From Saccharomonospora cyanea NA-134 (GTDB lineage: Bacteria > Actinomycetota > Actinomycetes > Mycobacteriales > Pseudonocardiaceae), in NCBI RefSeq assembly GCF_000244975.1, contig NZ_CM001440.1, positions 2,960,325 to 3,024,324 of the forward strand: 64,000 bases of DNA. Reading direction: 5' to 3'. The notes below the pieces were generated by a model. It was not told the origin of the DNA and ran no database searches. It saw only the letters and a program-made list of their open reading frames with translations. Numbering within the stretch: the stretch's first letter is position 1; the number at the start of each line of letters is the position of its first letter. The position numbers and the translations under genes were made by a program. Below, piece after piece: positions 8,859 to 16,774 of this stretch.

Positions 8859-9751
8859 CGGCCCTCACCTCGCCGCAGCGTCTCCACCGTCTCCTCGTCC
8901 AGCTCCGCGAGCTGACCGACGGACTCGCCGCGGGTCACCGCGTAACCGTGCAGGATCGTGCCCGCCGCCACCAGCCTGGTGTGGTCTCCCTCGACGACGT
9001 GACAGGTCATGCGGCCGTCGAACGCGCGCCCGGCCACGATGTCGTCCACGGCGAACGTGGTTCGGACGACGTCGTCCATGCGCGCCTCGCCGTACACCGC
9101 GACCCTGGCCCTCGACACGACCGGGATCCAGCCACGCTCGGCGAGCAACCTCGGCACCGACAGGCCGACCGCGGCGAGGTAGCGGTCCACCGCCTCCTCC
9201 ATCGCCGCCACGTACGTCGAGTGCTGCACGACGTCCGAGTAGTGGCAGTGGAAGTAACGCGCCGTCCAGTCCCAGGAGAACTCCCCCGGCCGTCCCGCGA
9301 TCTCCTCGGAGGCGACCGGGGAGGTGAGCAGCGCCCGCAACTCCTCGGGCACCTCGGCACCGTGGCGCTCGGCGGCCGCCTCCGGGACCAGTGCCACCGT
9401 GAGCCTGCCCCGCAACACCCGCGCAGGGCTCTCACCACCGGTCCGCAACCGCACGGTGAACGTGGCGCCGCCGGTGCGGGTGACCTCGGCGGTCACCTCG
9501 TCGTCCACCTCCAGTGTGGCGGGCAGCAGCACGGAGGAGTCGAGCACGCGCAGCCCGACGCCGTACTCGTGGAACAGCCGCTGCGGGCCGAGATCCCGCT
9601 CGCGGAACCAGCCGAGCACGGCCTCCTGCGCCAGCTGCATGAACTGCTTGAACCCGATCCACGTGCGGATGTTGGCGCTCTCGTAACGAGGGCGCAGGTG
9701 CGTGACGACACTGCGCTCCTCCACCTCCCGCGCGAGCGGTTCAGCGGTCAT
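8855..9751 (-). CDS. Double hot-dog acyl thioesterase-like protein
   Basis: A 298-residue protein apparently built from two 4-hydroxybenzoyl-CoA-thioesterase-type hot-dog domains. The N-terminal half has YESANIRTWIGFKQFM and the second half HYSDVVQHSTYVAAMEE (about 175-192), which fits the family pattern of an Asp near a His followed by Y and E on the long helix. It overlaps the hydrolase and isomerase genes by 4 bases on each side. Likely releases an acyl chain from ACP or CoA; FadM/YbgC-like thioesterases (ApeK) have that place in aryl-polyene clusters. Substrate is inferred from context only. Confidence 0.75.
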   Translation of the reverse strand: MTAEPLAREVEERSVVTHLRPRYESANIRTWIGFKQFMQLAQEAVLGWFRERDLGPQRLFHEYGVGLRVLDSSVLLPATLEVDDEVTAEVTRTGGATFTVRLRTGGESPARVLRGRLTVALVPEAAAERHGAEVPEELRALLTSPVASEEIAGRPGEFSWDWTARYFHCHYSDVVQHSTYVAAMEEAVDRYLAAVGLSVPRLLAERGWIPVVSRARVAVYGEARMDDVVRTTFAVDDIVAGRAFDGRMTCHVVEGDHTRLVAAGTILHGYAVTRGESVGQLAELDEETVETLRRGEGR

Positions 9752-10545
9752 CGGTCTTCGCTCCTTTCGGCTCGGTGTGCGGTGGGTGACGCCGCGAACC
9801 GCGTCAGCAGCTCGGCAACCTGTTCCGCATGCCGGATGTGGCAGAAGTGGTCGAACTCCGCATGCCAGGTCAGGGTCGCGTCCGGCAGCGCGCCGGTGAG
9901 CCTGGACAGCTGCGCGCGGGACGCGCCGGGATCGCGCTCGCCCGCGACGACGAGGACCGGGATGCCGAGCGACTCCATGGGAAGGTGCCCGCTCGCCACG
10001 TACTGTTCGAAGACGGCCAGAAAGCCCGTCAACCCGATCCGCTCGAACACCTTGTCGGTCATCGACTCGACGAGCGCCTCGCCGATCCGTTCGAGTCGTC
10101 CGCCGAGCCGCGCCCGCACGGCCTCCCGCATCTGGAACTCGAACGCCTCACGGGAACGGTTCCAGGTCCGCCAGGTCGGACGGGGCTCCGGAGCACGGTA
10201 GAACGGAACGATCATCGCGAGTGCTCCCGCGCCGCAGTACTCCCGTGCCACCGCCTCCAGCGACGCGTTCGCCCCGAACGAGTGGCCGACCAGCAGGTCG
10301 GGTTTGCGGTCGAGCCGGTCGAGACCGGTCGCGATCCACGACGCGGGCGGCGCGGTCCACCGCCAGCCGTAGTCGTTGCCCGCGCGCCAGGGCATGTCGA
10401 GCGCCACGGTGTCCCAGCCGTCACCGAGTGACTCCGACACGGACCGCCACGAGCGCCAGTCGTCCTCCAGCCCGTGCACGAACACGGCCAGGGGGCGATC
10501 CGGCCGCGACGGGCCGAGCCGCTTCGGACGTACCTCGGCGTTCAT
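9748..10545 (-). CDS. Alpha/beta-hydrolase
   Basis: A 265-residue alpha/beta-hydrolase. The nucleophile elbow is VGHSFGAN (serine near residue 92), the acidic residue probably lies in VAGERDPGAS, and the histidine in the C-terminal EFDHFCHIRH. FVHGLEDDW is the N-terminal oxyanion-hole HG motif. The start at 10545 overlaps the upstream KS-like stop by 4 bases (ATGA) and its own stop overlaps the thioesterase start the same way. There is no signal peptide, so it is cytosolic. It may be a second releasing enzyme or an editing hydrolase for the ACP line. Confidence 0.85.
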   Translation of the reverse strand: MNAEVRPKRLGPSRPDRPLAVFVHGLEDDWRSWRSVSESLGDGWDTVALDMPWRAGNDYGWRWTAPPASWIATGLDRLDRKPDLLVGHSFGANASLEAVAREYCGAGALAMIVPFYRAPEPRPTWRTWNRSREAFEFQMREAVRARLGGRLERIGEALVESMTDKVFERIGLTGFLAVFEQYVASGHLPMESLGIPVLVVAGERDPGASRAQLSRLTGALPDATLTWHAEFDHFCHIRHAEQVAELLTRFAASPTAHRAERSEDR

Positions 10546-11423
10546 CCGCGCCCCGCGGTGATCCGGGTGGAGCGGAAACCCTCTTCCGGAGCACCACACA
10601 CCGCGGTGATCGAACGCACCGTGGAGTCGGCGGCGACGACGGCCGCCGCGACGGCGACCTGGAGCACACCCTCGGCGCCGTAACCGCGCCCTCCACTCCC
10701 AGTGTCCACTGTGACTCTCCCGTGTGTTGTCGAATCGGCGAAGAGCCCGCTGTCGTGTGCGGTGGACTCGACCATGACGTCGTGCAGGAACGCTCCGCCG
10801 TCCTCGGCGTGCCCCGCTGCCTCCAGTACGACGCAGGCCGCCACCGGCACCCCCGGCGCACCGGTGGCGCGGGTGAGCAGGGCGTCGGTCACCTCGTCGC
10901 GTGGCTCGACACCCACCACGACGACCCGGCCGGCCCGGCCGGACAGCAGCAGCAACCTGCCCAGCCCGACGGCGTCGAGTCCCGAGGAGTGGCCCGAACA
11001 GACGGTCAGGTTCGGACCGCCGAACCGGAACCAGATCGCCACCGTGGAGGCGATCACGTTGCTGGACGCGTTGGGCGCATCGAGCGGGCTCACCGCACGC
11101 ACGCCGCCGTCGCGCAGGGCGGTACCGAGCCCGGCCACGGTCGCGACGTTGCCGAGGTTGGAGCTGACGATCACCGCGGTGCGCGGATCCATCTCCTCCG
11201 CCGAGCGGCGCGGTGCCCGCTCCGGGAGGCCGAACGCCCGGTGCACCGCGCACAACGCCATCCTCGTCGCCGGTTCCTTGGCCAGCAGTCCCTTGCGCCC
11301 GAGCAGTTCGGCGGCGCGTTCCGGAGGCGGGACGGGGTCCGGCTCCCAGTGTTCCGTGCGCGTACCGGGGACCGGCTCGGGAAGGCACACCGCCCGCCGG
11401 GTGATCGCGACCAGCCGGTTCAC
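10542..11423 (-). CDS. Truncated ketosynthase-like (chain-length-factor-like) protein
   Basis: A 293-residue protein related to the N-terminal thiolase-fold half of beta-ketoacyl synthases but without a usable active site. In NLTVCSGHSSGLDAV the position of the catalytic cysteine is H145, and the two C-terminal catalytic histidines are absent. GPNLTVCSG and ASNVIASTVAIWF keep the dimer-interface look of the fold. It overlaps the upstream, fully catalytic KS gene by 4 bases, an arrangement typical of KS/CLF heterodimers; short KS-like partners such as ApeC occur in aryl-polyene clusters. Non-catalytic partner of the adjacent KS is the best hypothesis. Confidence 0.75.
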   Translation of the reverse strand: MNRLVAITRRAVCLPEPVPGTRTEHWEPDPVPPPERAAELLGRKGLLAKEPATRMALCAVHRAFGLPERAPRRSAEEMDPRTAVIVSSNLGNVATVAGLGTALRDGGVRAVSPLDAPNASSNVIASTVAIWFRFGGPNLTVCSGHSSGLDAVGLGRLLLLSGRAGRVVVVGVEPRDEVTDALLTRATGAPGVPVAACVVLEAAGHAEDGGAFLHDVMVESTAHDSGLFADSTTHGRVTVDTGSGGRGYGAEGVLQVAVAAAVVAADSTVRSITAVCGAPEEGFRSTRITAGRG

Positions 11424-12544
11424 GCTGCCACCTCCGGAGCGGCCAGCAGGGTGACGGCGTTGACCCCACCGAAGCCGAAGGCGTTGACCTGCGCCACCCT
11501 CACCGGCAGCGGCACCTCGGCGGGGTGGGCGAACCGGAACCCGTCCGCCTCCCCGATCGCCTCACGCAACCCGACGACACCCGGTACCCGGCCCGCTCGC
11601 ATCGCCCGCATGGCGACGTCGACGTTGACCAGCGCCGCCGCGCCCGAGGTGTGCCCGACCGCGCCCTTCACCCCGGTGAGCACGGGGCGGCGCGGCCCGG
11701 AGAAGACGCGCCGCAACGCGCGGAGCTCGGCGGGATCGTTCTGTTCGGTTCCCGTGCCGTGGGTGACGACGAGATCGACCTCCTCGGCACCCACCCCCGC
11801 TCGCGTGAACGCGTCCCGCATCGACCGCACCATGCCCGCCACGTCCGGGGCGGTCTCGTGGTGCGCGTCGCAGCACAACCCGGTGGCGAGCAGTCCCGTT
11901 TCTCCCGGCCCGGCGGTCCCGGCCGCGACGACCACGGCGGCGGCGCCCTCGCCGAGCAGCACACCCGTGCGGTTTTCGTCGAAGGGCCGCACCTGTGTCG
12001 TCGGAGCCGGCGTGACCCGCCCGATCATCGCGAGCATCGACGCCGTCATCACGTCGGTGCCCGCCGCGACCACCCGCTCGGCGGCACCGGAGTCGACCAG
12101 GTCCTGGGCCAGCGCCAGCGCGTGACCGGACGCACTGCAGGCGTTCGACAACGTGATCACCGGGCCCAGTCCCTCGCCCAGCTCGGCGAGGCAGGGGCCG
12201 AAGTGCAGCCGATGCAGTTCGAGTTCGTCCCTGCCCTCGGCCCACCGCTCGACGGCACGCAGTTCGCGAAGGCCGGTGCCGACCACGACGGGCACGCGCT
12301 CGGTTCCGGCGTCCACACCGGCGTCCGCCAGCGCACGCGCCACGACGGAGGTCAGCAGCCGGCTCGCACCGTATCGGGGCTCGGGACCGTCGTCGGCCGG
12401 GTGATAGGCTCGCGTCACGTTGACCGAAGCAGCGTCGACGTGCCGTAGTGGCCCCACTCCGCTACGACCCTCGAGGAGCGCTCCGAACGTGGCGGCGCCG
12501 TCGCCGAAGCAGGTGCGCACGGCGCTAGCGACGATGCGCGCCAC
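11420..12544 (-). CDS. Beta-ketoacyl-ACP synthase (active type), first KS pair
   Basis: A 374-residue KAS I/II-type ketosynthase with a complete Cys-His-His site: C136 in SNACSASG, H262 in THGTGTEQND and H298 in GAVGHTSGAA. NAFGFGGVNA near the C-terminus is the standard glycine-rich loop. It is about 30-40 residues shorter than FabF, mostly in the N-terminal half. Its first 20 bases overlap the end of the upstream KS-like gene, and its last 4 overlap the downstream KS-like gene. Catalyses decarboxylative condensation of malonyl-ACP with an acyl chain; likely heterodimerises with the 293-residue KS-like protein. Confidence 0.88.
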   Translation of the reverse strand: MARIVASAVRTCFGDGAATFGALLEGRSGVGPLRHVDAASVNVTRAYHPADDGPEPRYGASRLLTSVVARALADAGVDAGTERVPVVVGTGLRELRAVERWAEGRDELELHRLHFGPCLAELGEGLGPVITLSNACSASGHALALAQDLVDSGAAERVVAAGTDVMTASMLAMIGRVTPAPTTQVRPFDENRTGVLLGEGAAAVVVAAGTAGPGETGLLATGLCCDAHHETAPDVAGMVRSMRDAFTRAGVGAEEVDLVVTHGTGTEQNDPAELRALRRVFSGPRRPVLTGVKGAVGHTSGAAALVNVDVAMRAMRAGRVPGVVGLREAIGEADGFRFAHPAEVPLPVRVAQVNAFGFGGVNAVTLLAAPEVAA

Positions 12545-13640
12545 GCGACCATCCCCTCACCACGGTGGCCCCGACGGCCCCGTCGGGCGAGTGCGAGACC
12601 AGTATCGAGAGTTCCCCGTCACGCTCGGGGCTGTCCCGGTGCCGTCCGAGGACCGCCGTCAGGTCCAGCGCGGCGGTCGCCGAACCGCAGTCACCGGCGT
12701 GTGCCTGCGTCGTGAGGCACTCCGGCTTCGGCGAACCCGCGGCGGCCAGCTCGCGGCACACCTCACGCCACATCGCCCTGTCCTCCCGTTCGTCCGCGGT
12801 GGGACGGACCCATGCGGCGGTGACGCCCTTGCCGAGACCGGCGCCCGCACGCTCGGCCGAGGCCAGCGCCCGGCGCACACAGCCACCCAGCGCGGCGGGC
12901 CGGTCGGCGAACGTGGCCGAGAAACCGAGCGCCACCCCGAGGATCTCGGCATCCGGGTCGGTCCCGCCCCCCGTGGAGAGCGCGAACATCGCACCGCCCT
13001 CCCCCGGATACGTGGCCGGTGGCAGTCCCGCGGTGCGGGCCAGCCACGCCGCGTGCGGACTGAGTTCGTCGATGACACCGGCCAGCAACATGTCGACCTG
13101 CCCGGTGCGGAGCAGGTTCGCGCTGTAGCGCAGCACGCTCATCAGTGCCATGGCGCCACCTGCGATGGTGGCGTTGACACCCCGCAGCCCGAACCAGATC
13201 GCCGCCTGTCCCGCCGCGCAGTTCATCACGGTCGTCGGGAACAGGCCCGCGTTCACCATGTACGGCCGTTCCTGGACGAACGTGTCCACGGCGTAGTCGA
13301 CGGAGGACCGCACACTGCCCGCCGTGGTGCCGAGCACGATGCCGATCCTCGTCGAATCGAGCGTGCCGAGATCGATGCCCGCGTCCTCGAGCGCCTGCCT
13401 GCACGCGACGACGGTCAGCCCGGTCCTGCGGTCGAAGAAGCTCGTTCCCTTGCGACCGAGCTCGGTCCGGATGTCGAAGTCGCTCACCGTGAGACCGGGT
13501 CCGCCGGGCAACGACTCCGGGTCCGTTTCCTCCGTGTTCCCGGGAACAGCCGCGGGACCGCGCAGTGCCGCCGCGAGTTCCGTCGGTGTCCGCCCGGCGG
13601 CACTCAGCGTGCCCACCCCGGTGATGGCCATGGTGTTCAT
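12525..13640 (-). CDS. Chain-length-factor-like ketosynthase homologue, active site lost
   Basis: A 371-residue ketosynthase homologue. VMNCAAGQAAIWFGLRG (about 138-153) shows it belongs to the KAS I/II fold, but the nucleophile region reads NATIAGGAMALM, with Ala163 at the cysteine position. The final catalytic histidine is also missing: QAHAGDCGSA stands where active enzymes have GH near the Lys-x-x-x-GH motif. It overlaps the active KS upstream by 4 bases, the usual arrangement for a KS-alpha/KS-beta pair. Predicted to control chain length or dimer geometry rather than condense. Confidence 0.82.
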   Translation of the reverse strand: MNTMAITGVGTLSAAGRTPTELAAALRGPAAVPGNTEETDPESLPGGPGLTVSDFDIRTELGRKGTSFFDRRTGLTVVACRQALEDAGIDLGTLDSTRIGIVLGTTAGSVRSSVDYAVDTFVQERPYMVNAGLFPTTVMNCAAGQAAIWFGLRGVNATIAGGAMALMSVLRYSANLLRTGQVDMLLAGVIDELSPHAAWLARTAGLPPATYPGEGGAMFALSTGGGTDPDAEILGVALGFSATFADRPAALGGCVRRALASAERAGAGLGKGVTAAWVRPTADEREDRAMWREVCRELAAAGSPKPECLTTQAHAGDCGSATAALDLTAVLGRHRDSPERDGELSILVSHSPDGAVGATVVRGWSRGAHRR

Positions 13641-14842
13641 GAGGCCGCTCCGAGCATCACGATCGCGTTGTTGCCGCCGAAGGCGAAACCGTTGTTCTGG
13701 ACGACGCGGACCTTCGCCTCGCGGTGCTGGTTCGGGATCGGGTCCAGCCAGGGCATTTCGGGGTCGCGGGTGGACCAGTTGATGGTGGGCGGCAGGAACC
13801 CGCGCGCGACCGCCAGCACGGAGGCGATGGCACCGAAGCCGCTCGCCGCTCCCATCGTGTGACCCAGCATCGACTTGATCGAGCTCACCGGAGGCACGTC
13901 ACCGTCGAACACCTCTCGGAGTGCGCGTGCCTCGGTGAGGTCGTTGGCCGGGGTTCCCGTCCCGTGCGCGCACACGTAGTCCACGTCCCCCGGCTCCACA
14001 CCGGCGTTCGCGTGTGCGGCACGCATGCAGTCGGCGATCGAACCCGCGTCCGGTGTCACCATGTGGTTGGCGTCGCAGTTGGACGCGTAACCGAGGAACT
14101 CCGCGTAGGGCACGGCACCGCGCCCGCGCGCGAAATCGGCCGACTCCAGCACCAGCACGCTGCCGCCCTCGGCGGTCACCATTCCGGCGCGGTCCCGGTC
14201 GAACGGGGTACACGCCTCGCCCGCCACCGCGCCGAGCCGCAGGAACCCGGCATGCGCCCAGCGGCAGACCGAGTCGGCACCACCGCTGAACACGACGTCG
14301 GCCTCACCACTGGTGATGAGGTCGTAGGCGTAGCCGAGTGCGTAGTTGCTGGCGGAGCAGGCCGTCGCGATGGTCATCGACTCACCACGCGCGTCCAGCT
14401 CCGCGCTGACCGCCGCGGAGAGCCGGTCGGCGGGCAGGTTCTGAGCGATCTCGTCGGGAACGGCGTCGAAGCCGCCCTCGGCGAGATACTGTCCGTACAG
14501 TTCCGTGGCCTTCGCCTCGCCGCTCGTGGTCCCGATGACCACCGCCACCCGGTCGAGGTCGAGCCGTTCCCACTGCAGGCCCGCGTCGCGCGCGGCGAGG
14601 CGGGCCGCCGCGGCGGCGAACTGGCTCGACCGGCCCCACTCACGGGGATTGATGCGCCGCAGGATCGAGTCCGGATCGAACGCCCGAACCTCTCCGGCGA
14701 GGATCCGGGGAAAGCCGGTCGTGTCGAAACTGGTGATCGGTGCGATGCCGCAGTGCCCCGCGCGCAGCCCGCTCTCGAACGCGGCGGCACCGATGCCGAT
14801 GCTCGACACCGGGCCGATTCCCGTGATCACTGCGCGGGTCAT
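13637..14842 (-). CDS. Beta-ketoacyl-ACP synthase (FabF-type), second KS pair
   Basis: A 401-residue FabF-like ketosynthase with an intact triad: C162 in ATACSASN, H293 in AHGTGTPAND and H328 in SMLGHTMGAAS. NNGFAFGGNNA closes the fold. Starting at ATG 14842 leaves 2 bases after the ACP stop; the alternative ATG 14857 would overlap the ACP by 13 bases. It is the most FabF-like of the four KS homologues and overlaps the dead KS-like gene downstream by 4 bases. Likely the main chain-extending enzyme, working on the ACP encoded immediately upstream. Confidence 0.9.
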   Translation of the reverse strand: MTRAVITGIGPVSSIGIGAAAFESGLRAGHCGIAPITSFDTTGFPRILAGEVRAFDPDSILRRINPREWGRSSQFAAAAARLAARDAGLQWERLDLDRVAVVIGTTSGEAKATELYGQYLAEGGFDAVPDEIAQNLPADRLSAAVSAELDARGESMTIATACSASNYALGYAYDLITSGEADVVFSGGADSVCRWAHAGFLRLGAVAGEACTPFDRDRAGMVTAEGGSVLVLESADFARGRGAVPYAEFLGYASNCDANHMVTPDAGSIADCMRAAHANAGVEPGDVDYVCAHGTGTPANDLTEARALREVFDGDVPPVSSIKSMLGHTMGAASGFGAIASVLAVARGFLPPTINWSTRDPEMPWLDPIPNQHREAKVRVVQNNGFAFGGNNAIVMLGAAS

Positions 14843-14844
14843 GC

Positions 14845-15099
14845 CTACACGCGCCATCCGGCGTAGTTCGCCGCCACCGTGAAGACCGAGTCGAAGTTGC
14901 GCATGGTCGCCAACTCCTGCTGCGGAATCTCTACCTTGTACTTACGTTCGATGCGCGCCAGCATCTCGATCGCGCGCAGCGAGTCGCCGTCGTAGTCCTC
15001 GGCGAAGTCTCCGTGATCGGTCAGCTCCTCCGGCTCGATCTCCAGCACGTCCGCGACCAGCTCGCGCAGTTCGGCCTTCCGCTCGTCCACATCGGTCAC
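14845..15099 (-). CDS. Acyl carrier protein
   Basis: An 84-residue acidic acyl carrier protein. The phosphopantetheine site is S40 in YDGDSLRAIEM, a variant of the usual DSL motif, with the expected four-helix length on either side. Start is GTG 15099, preceded by the ribosome site AAGGAG at 7 bases. It is the only ACP in the window, so all four KS homologues, the ketoreductase and the two dehydratases presumably share it. It lies 45 bases after the FabZ-like gene and 2 bases before the FabF-type KS. Confidence 0.93.
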   Translation of the reverse strand: MTDVDERKAELRELVADVLEIEPEELTDHGDFAEDYDGDSLRAIEMLARIERKYKVEIPQQELATMRNFDSVFTVAANYAGWRV

Positions 15100-15144
15100 C
15101 GCAACGCTCCTTGTCCTGTCGACTTCCCGTTCGTGCGAGGGGAA

Positions 15145-15624
15145 TCAGTCCGCTCGTCCCCGGTTGGTGGCGGTCGCGGTGACCGCCATCAACTCGCCGA
15201 ACGCCGCAATCGTGCACCCGCCCACGGCCGTATGCCCAGAAACGATGGCGGTGTTCGGACCGGAGTGTTCGAGTCGCACGTGGTGGCGCAGCACGTCACC
15301 CGGGTAGGCCCGCCCGAGGAACCGGCAGTCGCGGATCACCGCCAGCATCGGCACGACCCCCGTCGCGGTGAGGTCCGCGTCGTGGGTGGCCCGCCAGAGC
15401 AGTACGGCCGACTGTCCGAACGACTCCACCACCAGCGAGGACGGAAACGCCCAGGCGGTGTTCGCGGCGGTGCCGTCCAGCGCCTCGTAGCACGGCTCGC
15501 TCAACGTGACCGCCTTCGTCGCGACGAGCTCGCGCCCGGGCACGAGATGGTCGACGGCGTCGACGAGCACCATCGGATGCCCATGCGGGAGTAACCGGTG
15601 GAGATCAGCGTGCCCCGGTGTCAC
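15145..15624 (-). CDS. FabZ-like hot-dog dehydratase subunit (Glu kept, His lost)
   Basis: A 159-residue hot-dog protein of the FabZ family. LLPHGHPMVLVD at residues 11-22 matches the N-terminal PHRxPFLLVD signature, and E67 in VVESFGQSA is the catalytic glutamate. However, the stretch that should be GHFPGxPVxPG reads GTAANTAWAFPSS, so the catalytic histidine is missing (Ala53 by counting back from the glutamate). The start is GTG 15624, in a GTGA overlap with the upstream second dehydratase, which has the complementary pattern. The pair probably works as a heterodimer, as HadA/HadB or ApeI/ApeP do. Confidence 0.8.
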   Translation of the reverse strand: MTPGHADLHRLLPHGHPMVLVDAVDHLVPGRELVATKAVTLSEPCYEALDGTAANTAWAFPSSLVVESFGQSAVLLWRATHDADLTATGVVPMLAVIRDCRFLGRAYPGDVLRHHVRLEHSGPNTAIVSGHTAVGGCTIAAFGELMAVTATATNRGRAD

Positions 15625-16031
15625 GGCGCCTCCTGGTGTCCGAACACGGCGCGGATGGTGGCGAATCTCTCCCCGTGGCCGGTGAAGACGGCCCGGACGG
15701 TGCGGGGGCGTCCCGGCTCACCACGCGGCACGCGAACCGACAGCTCCACGGTGTCGCCGTCGCGGGCCGGGGTCGTGAACCGCGCCGACTCTACTCCGAG
15801 CAACCGGCTGTTCTCCGGCAGGACGGCGAGGACGGCACGTTCCAGCAGATCGAGCAGGAACACCCCCGGGTACACGGGGTTTCCCGGGAAGTGGCCCCCC
15901 AGGTACCTGTCGGCGGGGTCCACACGCACCTGTGCGGTGACCGTGGTGCCGTCGTCGTCGGGTACCGCGTCGAGCCGCCGGAGGACGACCGGGGACGCCG
16001 CTGGGGGCGGCAGCGGAGACGGCGGGTTCAC
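15621..16031 (-). CDS. FabZ/FabA-like hot-dog dehydratase subunit (His kept)
   Basis: A 136-residue hot-dog protein with the canonical active-site loop [12 protein letters not shown] (histidine near residue 43). Fourteen residues later FabZ enzymes have Glu; here it is Asp (FLLDLLERA). Start is GTG 16031, in a GTGA overlap with the ketoreductase stop; the longer open frame upstream is antisense to function. The following gene encodes the FabZ-like protein that has Glu but no His. Together they could provide one complete dehydratase site for 3-hydroxyacyl-ACP, giving trans-2-enoyl chains; no enoyl reductase gene is in the operon, so the double bonds may be retained. Confidence 0.82.
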   Translation of the reverse strand: MNPPSPLPPPAASPVVLRRLDAVPDDDGTTVTAQVRVDPADRYLGGHFPGNPVYPGVFLLDLLERAVLAVLPENSRLLGVESARFTTPARDGDTVELSVRVPRGEPGRPRTVRAVFTGHGERFATIRAVFGHQEAP

Positions 16032-16774
16032 AGCACCATCCCGCCGTCCACGGCGAAGACCTGACCGGTGATGTAGGAGCTTTCGTCGGAGAGCAGGAAC
16101 GCCACCAGCGGGGCCACGTCGTCCGGCCGTCCGAACCGGCGCAGGGGAATGGCGGCCAGTGCCTTGTCCTGGCCCTTCGCGGGCAGCGCCGAGGTCATCT
16201 CGGTGTCGATGTACCCGGGGGCGACGACGTTCGCGCGCACACCCGCCCTCGCCGTCTCCTTGGCCAGCGACTTGGTGAGCCCGATGATGCCCGCCTTCGA
16301 GGCGGCGTAGTTGCTCTGCCCCGCGTTGCCGTGGACGCCGGCGATGGAGGAGATGTTGACCACCGCTCCCGCGCGGCGCTTCAACATGCGGAACACCACC
16401 GCCCGGCAGACGTTCCACGTACCGGTGAGGTTCGTGTCGAGCACGGTGCTCCATTCCTCGGGCGACATCATCACCGTGTTCGCGTCGCGGGTGACGCCCG
16501 CGTTGTTCACCAGTGCCGTGATCGGTCCCAGCGCGTCCTCGGCTTCGGTCACGAACCGGCTCACGGCATCGGCGTCACGGACGTCGCACGGCTGGAAGAA
16601 GGTCCTCGCACCGGCTTCGGCCAGTTCCCGCTCCACGCGCGCCGCGTCCTCACCGCGCTGCCTGAAGCAGCCCGCGATCCGGTAGCCGTCCCGTGCCAGC
16701 CGCAGCGCGACCTCCCTGCCGATGCCCCTCGCCGCGCCGGTCACCAGCGCGCAGGGCTCCCCTGCGCCGGTCAC
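16028..16774 (-). CDS. 3-oxoacyl-ACP reductase (FabG-like SDR)
   Basis: A 248-residue short-chain dehydrogenase/reductase of classical FabG size. The NADP(H)-binding motif is VTGAARGIG near the N-terminus, NNAG lies about residue 86, and the catalytic set is S in NISSIAG plus YAASK. VDGGMVL closes the protein. Start is GTG 16774, overlapping the regulator stop by 4 bases (GTGA). Reduces the beta-keto group on the ACP-bound chain made by the KS pairs. Confidence 0.92.
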   Translation of the reverse strand: MTGAGEPCALVTGAARGIGREVALRLARDGYRIAGCFRQRGEDAARVERELAEAGARTFFQPCDVRDADAVSRFVTEAEDALGPITALVNNAGVTRDANTVMMSPEEWSTVLDTNLTGTWNVCRAVVFRMLKRRAGAVVNISSIAGVHGNAGQSNYAASKAGIIGLTKSLAKETARAGVRANVVAPGYIDTEMTSALPAKGQDKALAAIPLRRFGRPDDVAPLVAFLLSDESSYITGQVFAVDGGMVL

